A DNA stretch of 64,000 nt from Janthinobacterium lividum (GTDB lineage Bacteria; Pseudomonadota; Gammaproteobacteria; Burkholderiales; Burkholderiaceae_D): the NCBI RefSeq assembly GCF_011601275.1, contig NZ_JAAOLY010000012.1, forward strand, positions 62,001 through 126,000, written 5' to 3'. Positions 33,186 to 42,495 of the stretch are shown here, piece by piece. The notes beneath the pieces were generated by a model, which was not told where the DNA came from, made no database searches, and was given only the letters and a program-made list of their open reading frames with translations. Made by a program: the position numbers and the translations under genes. Each line of letters starts with the position of its first letter. The stretch's first letter is position 1.

Positions 33186-35276
33186 CTACACCAGGCCGGC
33201 GTAAAATGCGCGCAGCTGGCGTTCCAGCCGCGGCATCGAATAGCGCTGCACGGTTTCCTCGCGCGCCAGCCGCCCCATGCGGGCGCGCCGGGGCGCGTCC
33301 ATCAGCAGCTGCGCCACGGCAGCACAGGCGGCGTGCTCGTCTTCAAGCGGCAGCAATAGTCCGCCGGCGCTATCGTGCAGGATATCGTGCGTGCCCGGCA
33401 CGTCCGTCCCCACGGCCGGCACGCCGCAGGCCATGGCCTCGATGGTGGCGATGCCGAAGCCTTCGTTCTTACTCAGCAGTACATGCAGGTCGAAGGCCGG
33501 CATCAGCAGCTCGACGCGCTGCTGAAAACCGGCAAACACGACTCTGTCCTGCAAGCCCGATTGCTGCACCTGCAGTCGCAGCATGGCTTCCAGCGGCCCG
33601 GTGCCGACCAGCACTAAATATACGTTGGGAAATTGCGCGGCCAGCCTGGCGAACAGGGCCAGTAGCGCTTGCGGACGCTTTTGCGCGGACAATCGCGCCA
33701 CGCAGCCGAGCACAAGCGCGTCCGGCGGCAGCCCCAGCTGCTTGCGCGCCAGTATTTTCCGTTCGGGCGAGACGGTGAACGTGTCCGTATCGACGCCGTT
33801 GGGAATGACGGCCAGCCGCGTTTCCGGGCTCAGCATGTCGCGGTACAGGTCGAGGAAATGCCGCATGGCCGACGGCGATACGGCATATACGCCTTTGACG
33901 GTGCGGAATGCTTCCTGCAGCCGGGGCCGCTGCCAGGCGCTGAAGGCTTCCAAAGGAAACGCATTGTGCACGCTGATCACGGCCGGCAGCCGGCATTGCC
34001 GCGCCAGCCACAGAATGGAAGCGCCGTAACTGGTCCAGCAGAATGCCACGTGCACCAGGTCCGGCCGCAGCCGCCGCAGCCGCCACGCGCCCGTGACCCT
34101 GGCGCGCAGCCAATTCCAGCGGCGCCAGGCCCAGTGTTCGAGAAACAGGGGCGGTTCATACACGCGCACCTGCAGATGCTGCGCACGCAAGCCTTGCACC
34201 CAGGCAGTAAAACCGGGAAAGCGCCGCAGCGCCAGCACGCTGTCATAGCCGTTCGCGGCCAGCATGCTCGCCTCTTGCGCCATGCGCAGCTCCATGCCGC
34301 CCAGCTCGCCCGAATAACTGCTGATGACGATGCGCGGCAGGCGTTTGCGCCTTCCCCGCCACGCTTCATGGAAGAAACCGCGCAGCCAGGCCCGCTCCCA
34401 CTGGCGCAGGAACAGGTCGGCGTGGTCGCGCCGCAGCCAGGCCCGCACGGCGCCGAGCGTATCGCGCACGTATCTGCCCAGCATCCAGCGGGGCACGCCC
34501 AGCAATTCCACGCTGGGCGCAAAGGTCGCCAGCCGGCACTGGCCCCGGCCGAACAGCATGGCGCGGCGCAGTATCCAGGCGCGCTGCACTTGCGGGGCGC
34601 GGATGATGTGCGCCACCCGCGCCAGCGGACAGAACCAGGACGGATTGCCGGCCGCATGCATCTCTAGGTTGAGACGGGTTTCGCTGCCCATGGCGTAATT
34701 CGCACCCTGCGGGCCGATGCTTTCGTCATAACGGGCGCCCGCCTCGAAGATGCGGCGGCGTATCGCCATGTTGGCGCCCCACACGAGGCCCGGATAGATG
34801 GGGGCGTCGCGCAAATCGGGGCTGGTGATGCCCCAGGTCAAACCGACCGGGGTCAGGCGCAGCAGCCAGTCCGCCGGCTGCTCGCGCCAGGCGGGCACGA
34901 TGGCGCCGCCGAACAGGGCGTAGCCGGGGTGGGCGCGCGCGCAGTCCTGCAAGCGGCACAGCCAGTCGTGCGCGGGCATGGCGTCATCGTCGCCAAAGAC
35001 GAACAGCTCGCCGCCATCGCCGCTTGAACGCAAGGCGTGTTCGACGGCGCCGTTCAGGGCGGGACTGCGGCCGCGCCGCGCTACGTAGATGGAAGTCAAG
35101 GGCAAGCGGCCGCGGAAGGCTGCGATCACCTGGGCCGTGGCGTCCGTGCTGCCATTGTCGGCGATGACGAGGCGCCAGCCGCCCACGGGCGGTCGCAAGC
35201 CCATGTAGGCGTGCAATACCTGGGGCAAGGTGCCGGCGCCATTGTAGGTCGCCATGAGAACGGTCAACAAGGACAT
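33186..35276 (-). CDS. two-domain glycosyltransferase, GT2 plus GT4 fusion
   Basis: The 696-residue protein starts with a GT-A domain (residues 1 to about 300). It has 'LLTVLMATYNGAGTL', 'IADNGSTDAT', a 'FGDDDAMP' metal-binding motif and 'GSETRLNLEMHAAG'. A GT-B domain follows from about 320 ('ISSYSGELGGMELRMA') to the end, with the donor loop 'LSKNEGFGIATIEAMACGVPAVGTD'. It can therefore add two sugars. The two domains usually occur as separate genes. The fusion is clean, with no internal stop. Divergent from the O-ligase with a 128-base gap. Confidence 0.88.
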   Translation of the reverse strand: MSLLTVLMATYNGAGTLPQVLHAYMGLRPPVGGWRLVIADNGSTDATAQVIAAFRGRLPLTSIYVARRGRSPALNGAVEHALRSSGDGGELFVFGDDDAMPAHDWLCRLQDCARAHPGYALFGGAIVPAWREQPADWLLRLTPVGLTWGITSPDLRDAPIYPGLVWGANMAIRRRIFEAGARYDESIGPQGANYAMGSETRLNLEMHAAGNPSWFCPLARVAHIIRAPQVQRAWILRRAMLFGRGQCRLATFAPSVELLGVPRWMLGRYVRDTLGAVRAWLRRDHADLFLRQWERAWLRGFFHEAWRGRRKRLPRIVISSYSGELGGMELRMAQEASMLAANGYDSVLALRRFPGFTAWVQGLRAQHLQVRVYEPPLFLEHWAWRRWNWLRARVTGAWRLRRLRPDLVHVAFCWTSYGASILWLARQCRLPAVISVHNAFPLEAFSAWQRPRLQEAFRTVKGVYAVSPSAMRHFLDLYRDMLSPETRLAVIPNGVDTDTFTVSPERKILARKQLGLPPDALVLGCVARLSAQKRPQALLALFARLAAQFPNVYLVLVGTGPLEAMLRLQVQQSGLQDRVVFAGFQQRVELLMPAFDLHVLLSKNEGFGIATIEAMACGVPAVGTDVPGTHDILHDSAGGLLLPLEDEHAACAAVAQLLMDAPRRARMGRLAREETVQRYSMPRLERQLRAFYAGLV

Positions 35277-35334
35277 GCCTCCTTGGTCTTACCATGACAA
35301 AACTATATGCTGAACTGTTGACCCAGTGTACTGA

Positions 35335-35360
35335 GCCTGTCCGTCAAGCCGTTGACAGGC
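35335..35360. promoter_or_regulatory. inverted repeat in the divergent glycosyltransferase/O-ligase gap
   Basis: GCCTGTC (35335-35341) and GACAGGC (35354-35360) form a 7-bp inverted repeat. A nested GTCAA/TTGAC pair (35343-35347, 35352-35356) overlaps it. It lies 45 bases before the O-ligase start, where an operator or leader hairpin would act. Confidence 0.3.
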
Positions 35361-35404
35361 ATCAATACCAAGCCAAGCCGGGCAAAACCAGGAGCCTTTC
35401 CTTC

Positions 35405-36697
35405 ATGCGCGACATCTTGATCACCATCATCATTCTGGGTTCCCTGCCCTTCATCCTGAAGTCGCCGGCCATCGGCGGGCTGATGTGGGTGTGGGTCAGC
35501 GTGATGAACCCGCACACGCAGGGCTGGGGCTTTGCCACCCACATGCCGTTCGCCTTCATCATCGCCATCGCCACCCTGATCAGCCTTGCGATGACGCGCG
35601 AGCCGAAAAACCTGCCGCTCACGCCCGTCAGCGTGCTGCTGCTGCTGTTCGTCGCGTGGATGAACGTTACGGCGCCGTTTGCCCTGCTGCCGGAATCATC
35701 GTGGGTGCAGTGGAACAAGGTCATGAAGATCATGCTGATGAGCTTTGTGATCATGATGGTGATACGCACGCGGCGCGACATCGTGCGCCTGGTCTGGGTG
35801 CTGGTGGGCTCGATCGGCTTTTATGGCGTAAAAGGCGGCATCTTCACCATCCGCAGCGGCGGCACGGAGCGGGTCTGGGGGCCGGAAGAAACGTTTATTG
35901 GCGATAACAACGCGTTGGCCCTGGCTCTGATCATTATCATTCCCCTCATGTATTACTTGCAGCAAAGCACGGACAAGCGCTGGGTGCGCCATGGACTGAC
36001 GGCGGCCATGCTGCTGTCGGCCCTGGCCGCGCTGGGCTCGTATTCGCGCGGCGGCTTGCTGGCCATTGCCGCCATGGGCCTGTTCATGTGGCTGAAAAGC
36101 GATCGCAAGCTGGTCCTGGGCGCGCTGCTCGGTGCGGTCACGCCGCTGCTGCTGGCCTTCATGCCCGAGCGCTGGGCCGAACGCATGGACACCATCAATA
36201 CCTACCAGGATGATGTGTCCGCCATGGGCCGCCTGAATGCCTGGCGCATGGCCTGGAACCTGGCGCGCGACCGCTTTCCCGGCGGCGGCTTCGACGTCTC
36301 CGATGCATCCGTCTTTGCCCGCTATGCACCGAATCCCATGGACGTGCATGCGGCGCACAGCATCTATTTCCAGGCACTGGGCGAACACGGCTTCGTCGGC
36401 CTGCTCATTTATCTGGCGCTGGGCGTCGCCACCTGGCGCACGGCGGCCGTCATCATCCGCCGCACGCGGGGCCAGCCGGAATTGCGCTGGGCGCATGGCC
36501 TGGCCACCATGAGCCAGGCCAGCCTGATCGGCTTTGCCGTGGGCGGGGCCTTCCTCAGCCTGCTGTATTTCGACATGCCGTACTACCTGATGGCCGCCCT
36601 GATCGCCACGCGCATCGTCGTCGAGCAGCAAGCGCCGGCCACGACATCGCGCCAGGCCAAGGTCAAGACCCCGTCCGCCATCGCGGAGCAGCCATGA
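35405..36697 (+). CDS. exosortase A-system O-glycosylation ligase (Wzy/WaaL-like)
   Basis: The 430-residue membrane protein has about ten helices and a large periplasmic loop with 'FPGGGFDVSDASVF' and 'DVHAAHSIYFQALGEHG'. The early 'MWVWVSVMNPHTQGWGFA' marks the putative XrtA-linked O-ligase family. It is thought to attach or polymerise glycan onto exosortase-sorted proteins or the polymer. The start at 35405 follows GGAGCC; the frame from 35294 has no membrane-protein character before it. Its stop overlaps the deacetylase start by 4 bases. Confidence 0.9.
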   Translation: MRDILITIIILGSLPFILKSPAIGGLMWVWVSVMNPHTQGWGFATHMPFAFIIAIATLISLAMTREPKNLPLTPVSVLLLLFVAWMNVTAPFALLPESSWVQWNKVMKIMLMSFVIMMVIRTRRDIVRLVWVLVGSIGFYGVKGGIFTIRSGGTERVWGPEETFIGDNNALALALIIIIPLMYYLQQSTDKRWVRHGLTAAMLLSALAALGSYSRGGLLAIAAMGLFMWLKSDRKLVLGALLGAVTPLLLAFMPERWAERMDTINTYQDDVSAMGRLNAWRMAWNLARDRFPGGGFDVSDASVFARYAPNPMDVHAAHSIYFQALGEHGFVGLLIYLALGVATWRTAAVIIRRTRGQPELRWAHGLATMSQASLIGFAVGGAFLSLLYFDMPYYLMAALIATRIVVEQQAPATTSRQAKVKTPSAIAEQP

Positions 36698-37629
36698 CGG
36701 CCACCCTGTCCATCCTGATCTACCACCGCGTGCTGGCGCGGCCCGACCCGCTGTTTCCCGGCGAGGTCGATGCAGCGCTGTTCGAGCGCCAGCTGCGCCT
36801 GTTAAAGCGGTTTTATGCGCCGCTGCCCCTGGCCCAGGCCGTGCAACGCCTGCAGGATGGCAGCCTGCCGCCGCGCGCCGCCTGTATCACCTTCGACGAC
36901 GGCTATGCGGACAATGCGCAAGTGGCCCTGCCCCTGCTGCAGCACCACGGCTTGCATGCCACGTTTTTTATCGCCACGGACTACCTCGATGGCGGGCAGA
37001 TGTGGAACGACACGGTGATCGAGGCCGTGCGCCAGGCGGTCGCCCCCCAGCTGGACTTGCGGGAACTCGGCCTGGACTGCCTGTCCGTCGCCAGCCTGGC
37101 GCAGCGGCAAGCGGCCATCGCCGCCTTGCTGGGCCAGCTCAAATACCTGCCGTTCGACCGGCGCCAGCAGTTGGCCCTGCAGATCCGCCGCCAAGCGGGC
37201 GCCACGGCCGGGCCACCAGCCATGCTGAGCACGGCGCAGCTGCGCCAACTACAGGCTGCCGGCATGGGGCTGGGCGCGCACACGGCCAGCCACCCGATTC
37301 TGTCCACCTTGCCGGACCACGTCGCGCAGCGCGACATCGCCGACGGCAAGCGCCAGCTGGAAAGCGTGATCCAGGCGCCCGTCACCCTGTTTGCGTATCC
37401 GAACGGCAAGGCCGGGCGCGACTATGGCGCGCCGCACGTGGCGATGGTGCAAAAGCTGGGTTTCCAGGCGGCCGTGGCGACGGACTGGGGCGTGGCGCGC
37501 CCCGGCGCGAATCTTGACTTGCTGCAGCTGCCCCGCTTTACGCCGTGGGATCGAGGACGCCTGGCGTTTCTGTGGCGTTTGCGGCAAAACCGCCGGCAAG
37601 CGCACCCAGCGCGCCCGGATGCTGGCTGA
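36694..37629 (+). CDS. polysaccharide deacetylase (NodB family), second copy in the locus
   Basis: The 311-residue protein has 'ITFDDGYADNAQVALPLLQHHGLHATFFI' (metal Asp pair) near residues 65-93 and the His motif 'GAHTASHPIL' near 192. 'VTLFAYPNGKAG' lies near 231. It differs in sequence from the deacetylase at 7941-8792, so it probably acts on another sugar. No signal peptide. Its last 92 bases overlap the 3' end of the opposing amidotransferase gene, an unusual antisense overlap of two full coding regions. Confidence 0.88.
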   Translation: MTATLSILIYHRVLARPDPLFPGEVDAALFERQLRLLKRFYAPLPLAQAVQRLQDGSLPPRAACITFDDGYADNAQVALPLLQHHGLHATFFIATDYLDGGQMWNDTVIEAVRQAVAPQLDLRELGLDCLSVASLAQRQAAIAALLGQLKYLPFDRRQQLALQIRRQAGATAGPPAMLSTAQLRQLQAAGMGLGAHTASHPILSTLPDHVAQRDIADGKRQLESVIQAPVTLFAYPNGKAGRDYGAPHVAMVQKLGFQAAVATDWGVARPGANLDLLQLPRFTPWDRGRLAFLWRLRQNRRQAHPARPDAG

Positions 37630-39478
37630 GCCACTGTTCCAGCATCAGCAGCAGCCACACCATGGTGCCGTGATAGGCCGGGTGTTCCGCCAGCAAGCGC
37701 CCCTGTAAATCGTCGATGAAGGCGGGCCGCACGATGCCGCGCCCGCGCAGCTGCGTGAGGTTGTCGAACGCAAACTCGCGCAGCGGCGCGTGGCTGTGCA
37801 GCCACAGGCCGAAAGGCAAGCCGAAGCCGTGCTTTTGCTTGCGCACGATGGCCGGCGGCAGGATTTCCGCCAGCGCCCGCTTGAAGAAAGGCCGCAGCCG
37901 CATGCCGTCGAGCTTGTCGCGCGGCGCCAGGCGCGACGCGAACGCCACCATCGCATCGTGCAGGAAGGGAAACGCCGCTTCCACGCCGGCCAGCTCGCAC
38001 GCCTTGCGCACCTTGAACAGGTCGTTGTCGGCCAGCGTAAAGCGCATGTCCAGGGCCAGCAGCTCATTGATCTGGCTCAAGCTCTGGCCTTGCCGCTCCC
38101 AATACGCGCCATTCACGCAGCCGGGCGCCATGCCCGGGTCGACGGTGTCGATGAAGCCCGCTTCCAGTACCGTGCGGTAGCCATGGCGCAGCAGCAGGTT
38201 GTAGCCATCGAGCCTGGCCGGCAGCGGCAGGCTCGCCTGTTCTATGTAGCGGCGCGCCTTGTCGCCCAGCCGCCACGGCAGACTTGTCCGTTCACGGAAC
38301 AACAGCGGCTCGATGATGGCCTGGCGCAACATGACGGGCAGGCGCTCGTACCGCGACAGCAAGGCCTGGTATGCATAGCGCTCATTGCCGCCGAACAATT
38401 CATCGCCGCCGTCGCCTCCCAGCAAACGCGTCACGCCATCTTCGCGCGCCATCTGCGCACAATAGTAGGCGGGAATGGCCGAGGCATTGCCGAAAGGCTG
38501 GTCGAAGATGGCCGCCATGGCGGGAATCGCGGCCAGCACGTCGGCTGGCGTCACGTAGCGTTCGTGGTGGATACTGCCCGCATGGCTGGCGGCCAGGCGC
38601 GCATACGCCATTTCGTCGTAGCCGGGCGCGTCGAAACCGATGGAATACGTGCGCGCGGGCCGGCCCGTCACCTGCCCCATGATGGCGGCCAGGGTGGAAC
38701 TGTCCGTGCCGCCGCTGAGAAACGCGCCCGTGTCCGCCCCGTCCGCGCCCAGGCTGCTTTCCACGGCCACGCGCAGCAGGCGCAGGAATTCCTGCTTGTT
38801 GCTGGCAAAGGTCGCCCGCGTGCGTGCTGCCGGCTCGTGGAAGGCCAGTTGCCAGTAGCTGCCCTTGCATTGCTTGCCGCCCCGTACATGCAGGTATTCG
38901 CCGGGCAGCAAGCGCTGCTGGCCAAGATAGGCCGTGGCCGGGCCGGGCACCATGTGGAAGTACAAATAGTGATACAGCGCTTGCGGATCGAGCGCGCCCC
39001 GCACGGAAGGATGGGCCAGCAAGGCATCGAGCGAGGAAGCAAAGAACAGGCCCTGCGCATTGCTGGCATAGCTGAGCGGATGCATGCCGGCACGGTCCAC
39101 GGCCAGCAGGGCCGAACCGGAAAAGGCGTCGATTATGGCCAGGGAAAATGGCCCCGACAGGCTGGCGCAGGCCGCCACGCTGCGGCTCAGCCACAGGGAC
39201 GCGAGGCGGCACGCCACATCGTCGGTCGAACCGTCGAGCATGGGCCGGCCCCAAATGGCGACCTGCAAGCCGTCCTGCTGATACACGTGGCGGCTGCCGT
39301 CGATGGCGGCCACGGCCACGCCGCCCACTTCGCTGAGGCTGGCGGCTTGCGGCGCGCTATCGAAACGCGACAGGGGCGCGGCCATGCCGGCCAGCGCGGT
39401 GGACGCGGCGCCATCGGCATCGGCGGTGGCCGGGCCCGCAGCGCCGCCCGCCGCTAGCCAGCCGCACAGGCCGCTCAT
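37538..39478 (-). CDS. asparagine synthase-like amidotransferase with displaced N-terminal Cys
   Basis: The 646-residue protein has the two domains of the amidotransferase family. The glutaminase half begins 'MSGLCGWLAAGG', so the Cys is residue 5 instead of residue 2. It therefore cannot be the free N-terminal nucleophile unless the leader is cut off, and glutamine use is doubtful. The PP-loop 'FLSGGTDSSTL' near 258 and 'LLGGDGGDELFGG' near 350 are complete. It may use ammonia or act as an adenylating ligase. The start overlaps the stop of the decarboxylase (ATGA). It shares an antisense 3' overlap with the deacetylase. Confidence 0.82.
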   Translation of the reverse strand: MSGLCGWLAAGGAAGPATADADGAASTALAGMAAPLSRFDSAPQAASLSEVGGVAVAAIDGSRHVYQQDGLQVAIWGRPMLDGSTDDVACRLASLWLSRSVAACASLSGPFSLAIIDAFSGSALLAVDRAGMHPLSYASNAQGLFFASSLDALLAHPSVRGALDPQALYHYLYFHMVPGPATAYLGQQRLLPGEYLHVRGGKQCKGSYWQLAFHEPAARTRATFASNKQEFLRLLRVAVESSLGADGADTGAFLSGGTDSSTLAAIMGQVTGRPARTYSIGFDAPGYDEMAYARLAASHAGSIHHERYVTPADVLAAIPAMAAIFDQPFGNASAIPAYYCAQMAREDGVTRLLGGDGGDELFGGNERYAYQALLSRYERLPVMLRQAIIEPLLFRERTSLPWRLGDKARRYIEQASLPLPARLDGYNLLLRHGYRTVLEAGFIDTVDPGMAPGCVNGAYWERQGQSLSQINELLALDMRFTLADNDLFKVRKACELAGVEAAFPFLHDAMVAFASRLAPRDKLDGMRLRPFFKRALAEILPPAIVRKQKHGFGLPFGLWLHSHAPLREFAFDNLTQLRGRGIVRPAFIDDLQGRLLAEHPAYHGTMVWLLLMLEQWLSQHPGALGALAGGFAANATETPGVLDPTA

Positions 39479-40734
39479 ACGAGCACCTCGGCCGGCAGCG
39501 GATGGCCGAGGAAAGCCGTCGGGCTGGCTGTCAGGCCATACGCGCCCGACTGAAACACGACCACCAGGTCGCCCTCCTCGGCGCGCGCCATCTCCAGCTG
39601 GTCCGCCAGCAAATCCAGCGGCGTGCACAAAGGTCCCACGACGGACGCCACTTCGCGCATTCCGCCGTGAAGGCGGTTGCCGATGGCGACCGGGTAATTC
39701 TTGCGGATCAGCTGGCCAAAATTGCCGGAAGCGGCCAAGTGATGGTGCAAGCCGCCGTCCGTGACGAGAAAGACCTGGCCATGCGACACCTTACGTTCAA
39801 GCACCTTGCACACATACACGCCCGCCTCGGCCACCAGATAGCGGCCCAGTTCCAGGTTCAGGCGCACGCCGGGCGCCGCCTGGCCCAGGATGTCGAGCTG
39901 CCGCTGCAAACCGTCCGCCACGGGCGCCAGGTCCAGCGCCTGGTCGCCGGGAAAATACGGCACGCCGAAGCCGCCGCCGATATTCAGGGTCCGCAAGGGC
40001 GACGGCGCGCTGTCGGCCAGCTGCAGGCCCAGCTGCACGCTCATGGCCTGCGCGTCGGCCAGGGCGGTGGCCGACAGGCTTTGCGAGCCCGCATACAGGT
40101 GAAAGCCGTGGAAATCGAGCCCCAGCTGGCCGATGCGCCCCAGCAGCGCCGGCACCAGGGCCGCATCGACGCCAAACGGCTGCGCACCGCCGCCCATGCG
40201 CATGCCCGTGCGGCGCAAGGCGAAATCGGGATTCACGCGCACGGCCACCCGCGCTGCCAGGCCCAGCCGTTCGCTGGACAGCGCCACCTTTTCCAGCTGC
40301 GGCCCCGACTCCACGTTGATCAGCACGCCCGCTGCCACGGCCCGCGCCAGCTCGCCTTCGCTCTTGCCCGGCCCGGCAAAGCTGATGCGCGCCGGCGCCA
40401 TGGGCGTATCGAGCGCGGTGGCCAGTTCGCCGCCCGAGGCCACGTCAATGCCATCGACCAGGCCCGCCAGCCACTGCACCACGGCCGGCATGGGATTGGC
40501 CTTCATCGCGTAATGCACATGCACGCCGGCGGGCAAGGCGGCGCGCAACTCGGCCACGCGGCGCGTGATGTGCGCGCGTTCATAAACGTAGAACGGCGTG
40601 CTGCCCACCCGCTGGGCCAGCCGGCGCAAGGGCACGCCGCCGAACTGCAGCATGTCGTTTTCCACGGCGAACTGCTGGCCCAGGGCCGAGTGCAACGGTA
40701 ATTCCGTACTGTTCGAGCGAATCAAGTCCTTCAT
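39475..40734 (-). CDS. exosortase A-associated pyridoxal-phosphate decarboxylase
   Basis: The 419-residue fold-III PLP enzyme resembles diaminopimelate/ornithine decarboxylases. The PLP Lys lies in 'VHYAMKANPMPAV' near 70 and the ring-binding His region in 'GFHLYAGSQ' near 200. The glycine loop is 'NIGGGFGVPYF' and the end has 'GDLVVVFQSGAYG'. The family is tied to exosortase A loci and always lies with the acyl-CoA ligase. It decarboxylates an amino acid that may be loaded on the ACP by its neighbours (inference). Start at 'MKDLIRSN', overlapping the ligase stop. Confidence 0.9.
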   Translation of the reverse strand: MKDLIRSNSTELPLHSALGQQFAVENDMLQFGGVPLRRLAQRVGSTPFYVYERAHITRRVAELRAALPAGVHVHYAMKANPMPAVVQWLAGLVDGIDVASGGELATALDTPMAPARISFAGPGKSEGELARAVAAGVLINVESGPQLEKVALSSERLGLAARVAVRVNPDFALRRTGMRMGGGAQPFGVDAALVPALLGRIGQLGLDFHGFHLYAGSQSLSATALADAQAMSVQLGLQLADSAPSPLRTLNIGGGFGVPYFPGDQALDLAPVADGLQRQLDILGQAAPGVRLNLELGRYLVAEAGVYVCKVLERKVSHGQVFLVTDGGLHHHLAASGNFGQLIRKNYPVAIGNRLHGGMREVASVVGPLCTPLDLLADQLEMARAEEGDLVVVFQSGAYGLTASPTAFLGHPLPAEVLV

Positions 40735-42359
40735 GCCGCGTCTCCTGATTGGACCGCATACGCCTGCGCCAGTTCCCTGGCCAGCAAGGGACGGTCGATC
40801 TTGCCGTTCGGATTGCGCGGCAGCACGCCGTCGCGGATTTCCACCCACAGCGGCACCATATAACTGGGCAGGCGGGCGCGGCAGGCGGCCAGCACGCTGT
40901 CGCGCAGCAATTCGACGCCGGGCGCGGGCGTGACCAGCAGCGCGATAGCCTGGCCCAGCACGGCATGGGGCAAGCCCAGCGCGGCGGCCTCGCCCACCAG
41001 GCCGCTCGCATACACGACTTCCTCGACCTCGGCCGGGCTGACCCGGTAGCCGGACGTCTTGATCATGTCGTCGCTGCGACCCACGAAATACAGAAAGCCA
41101 TCCGCATCGCGGCGCACGGTGTCGCCCGACCAGACGGCCAGTTCCGGCAGCACCAGGCCGCTGGCCTGCGGCGGCAGCGGCTTGAAGCGCTCGGCCGTGC
41201 GCGCCGCATCGTTCCAGTAGCCGAGCGCCACCAGCGCGCCCCGGTGCACAAGTTCGCCCGGTTCGTCGGCGTCGCAGACGCTACCGTCCGGCCGCAGCAC
41301 CAGTACTTCCGCGTTGGGAATTGCTTGTCCGATGGAATCTGGGCGCCGCTCCAGCTGTTCCGGCGCCAGATAGGTGGAGCGGAACGCTTCCGTCAAGCCA
41401 TACATCAGGTAGACCTGCGTGCGCGGCAACGACTGGCGCAGCCGGTCGAGCGTGGAACGCTGCATCACGCCGCCCGAATTGGTGATGTAGCGCAAGGGCG
41501 TGGACAGGGGCCAGCTCAGCTGCGAAAGGTGCACCCACAGGGGCGGCACGGCAGCCAGGCCCGTGATGGCTTCCTGCTCGACGGCTTCGACGATATCTCG
41601 CAGCAGCAGATAATTCATCAGCACGGCGCAGGCGCCGCTGGCAAACGCCGTCGTCAGCTGGCTCAGGCCGTAATCAAAACTGAGCGGCAAGACGCACAGG
41701 ATGCGGTCTTGCGGCGTATTGCGCAGATAGCCCGACACGCTGAGCGCACCCGCCAGCATATTGCGGTGCGACAGCACCACGCCTTTCGGCCGCCCCGTGC
41801 TGCCCGAGGTATAAAGAATGGCGGCCATGTCCATGTCGATCGCCGCGTGCGGCATGAGCGGGGGCGCGCTGGCGGCGGCTACCGCGTGCCACGGCAGCAC
41901 GCGCAGCTTGCCCAGCATCGATTCCGCCGCCCCTTCGCCCGTCAGCAGCACCGTTTGCAAGTCCGGGCAGGCGGCCAGCGCGGGACTCAGCTGCGCCAGG
42001 CGTTCGCGCGAGGTGACGAGGATGGCCACGTTGCAGTCGGCCAGGATATACGCCACCTGATCCGGCTTGAGCAGCGGGTTGACGGGCACGAACACGCCGC
42101 CGGCCGCCGCCGCGCCAAACATGGCGCTGACGTTTTCCGGGCGCTTTTCCAGGTACACGGCCACGCGCGCACCGCGCTGCAAGCCCAGGGTCAGCAAGGT
42201 GCTTGCGCCATCGCGCACGGACTGCGCCAGCGCGCCATAGCTCAATTGCTCGCCCTGCCACGACAGGGCCGGCGCGTGGGGCATGCGCTGCGCCGTTTCG
42301 AAGATCAGATCGTGTATCAGTGTCGCCATCGTCTCATCCCGGGTTGTCATGATTGCCAT
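40731..42359 (-). CDS. exosortase A-associated acyl-CoA ligase (AMP-forming)
   Basis: The 542-residue ANL-superfamily enzyme activates a carboxylic acid as AMP ester, then CoA or carrier thioester. The P-loop 'AILYTSGSTGRPKGVVLSH' lies near 188, 'MYGLTEAF' near 320, 'WSGDTVRRDADGFLYFVGR' near 408 and the catalytic Lys in 'NPNGKIDRP' near the C-terminus. Two start codons are possible: 42359 (after AGGGG) and 42329 ('MATLIHDLIF'), where the conserved domain begins. Divergent from the GNAT/ACP operon across about 136 bases. Likely works with the ACP at 43281. Confidence 0.9.
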   Translation of the reverse strand: MAIMTTRDETMATLIHDLIFETAQRMPHAPALSWQGEQLSYGALAQSVRDGASTLLTLGLQRGARVAVYLEKRPENVSAMFGAAAAGGVFVPVNPLLKPDQVAYILADCNVAILVTSRERLAQLSPALAACPDLQTVLLTGEGAAESMLGKLRVLPWHAVAAASAPPLMPHAAIDMDMAAILYTSGSTGRPKGVVLSHRNMLAGALSVSGYLRNTPQDRILCVLPLSFDYGLSQLTTAFASGACAVLMNYLLLRDIVEAVEQEAITGLAAVPPLWVHLSQLSWPLSTPLRYITNSGGVMQRSTLDRLRQSLPRTQVYLMYGLTEAFRSTYLAPEQLERRPDSIGQAIPNAEVLVLRPDGSVCDADEPGELVHRGALVALGYWNDAARTAERFKPLPPQASGLVLPELAVWSGDTVRRDADGFLYFVGRSDDMIKTSGYRVSPAEVEEVVYASGLVGEAAALGLPHAVLGQAIALLVTPAPGVELLRDSVLAACRARLPSYMVPLWVEIRDGVLPRNPNGKIDRPLLARELAQAYAVQSGDAA

Positions 42360-42495
42360 GCATTCCCCTATGATTGGGACAAACGGGGGCGGCAGTGTTG
42401 ATTTTTATCAAGTAAGCACCTCTCCCGACCGGTGGCGGCCTATCTTGCGCAATGCTTGAGGCCGCGCAACATCGATCACTGGCCGCTGCGCTCTA

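Noticed and set aside
40749-42401. 550-codon open frame on plus, opposite the acyl-CoA ligase
   Set aside because: The opposite strand encodes an ANL enzyme with all motifs; the plus frame is Arg/Gln/His-rich without motifs.
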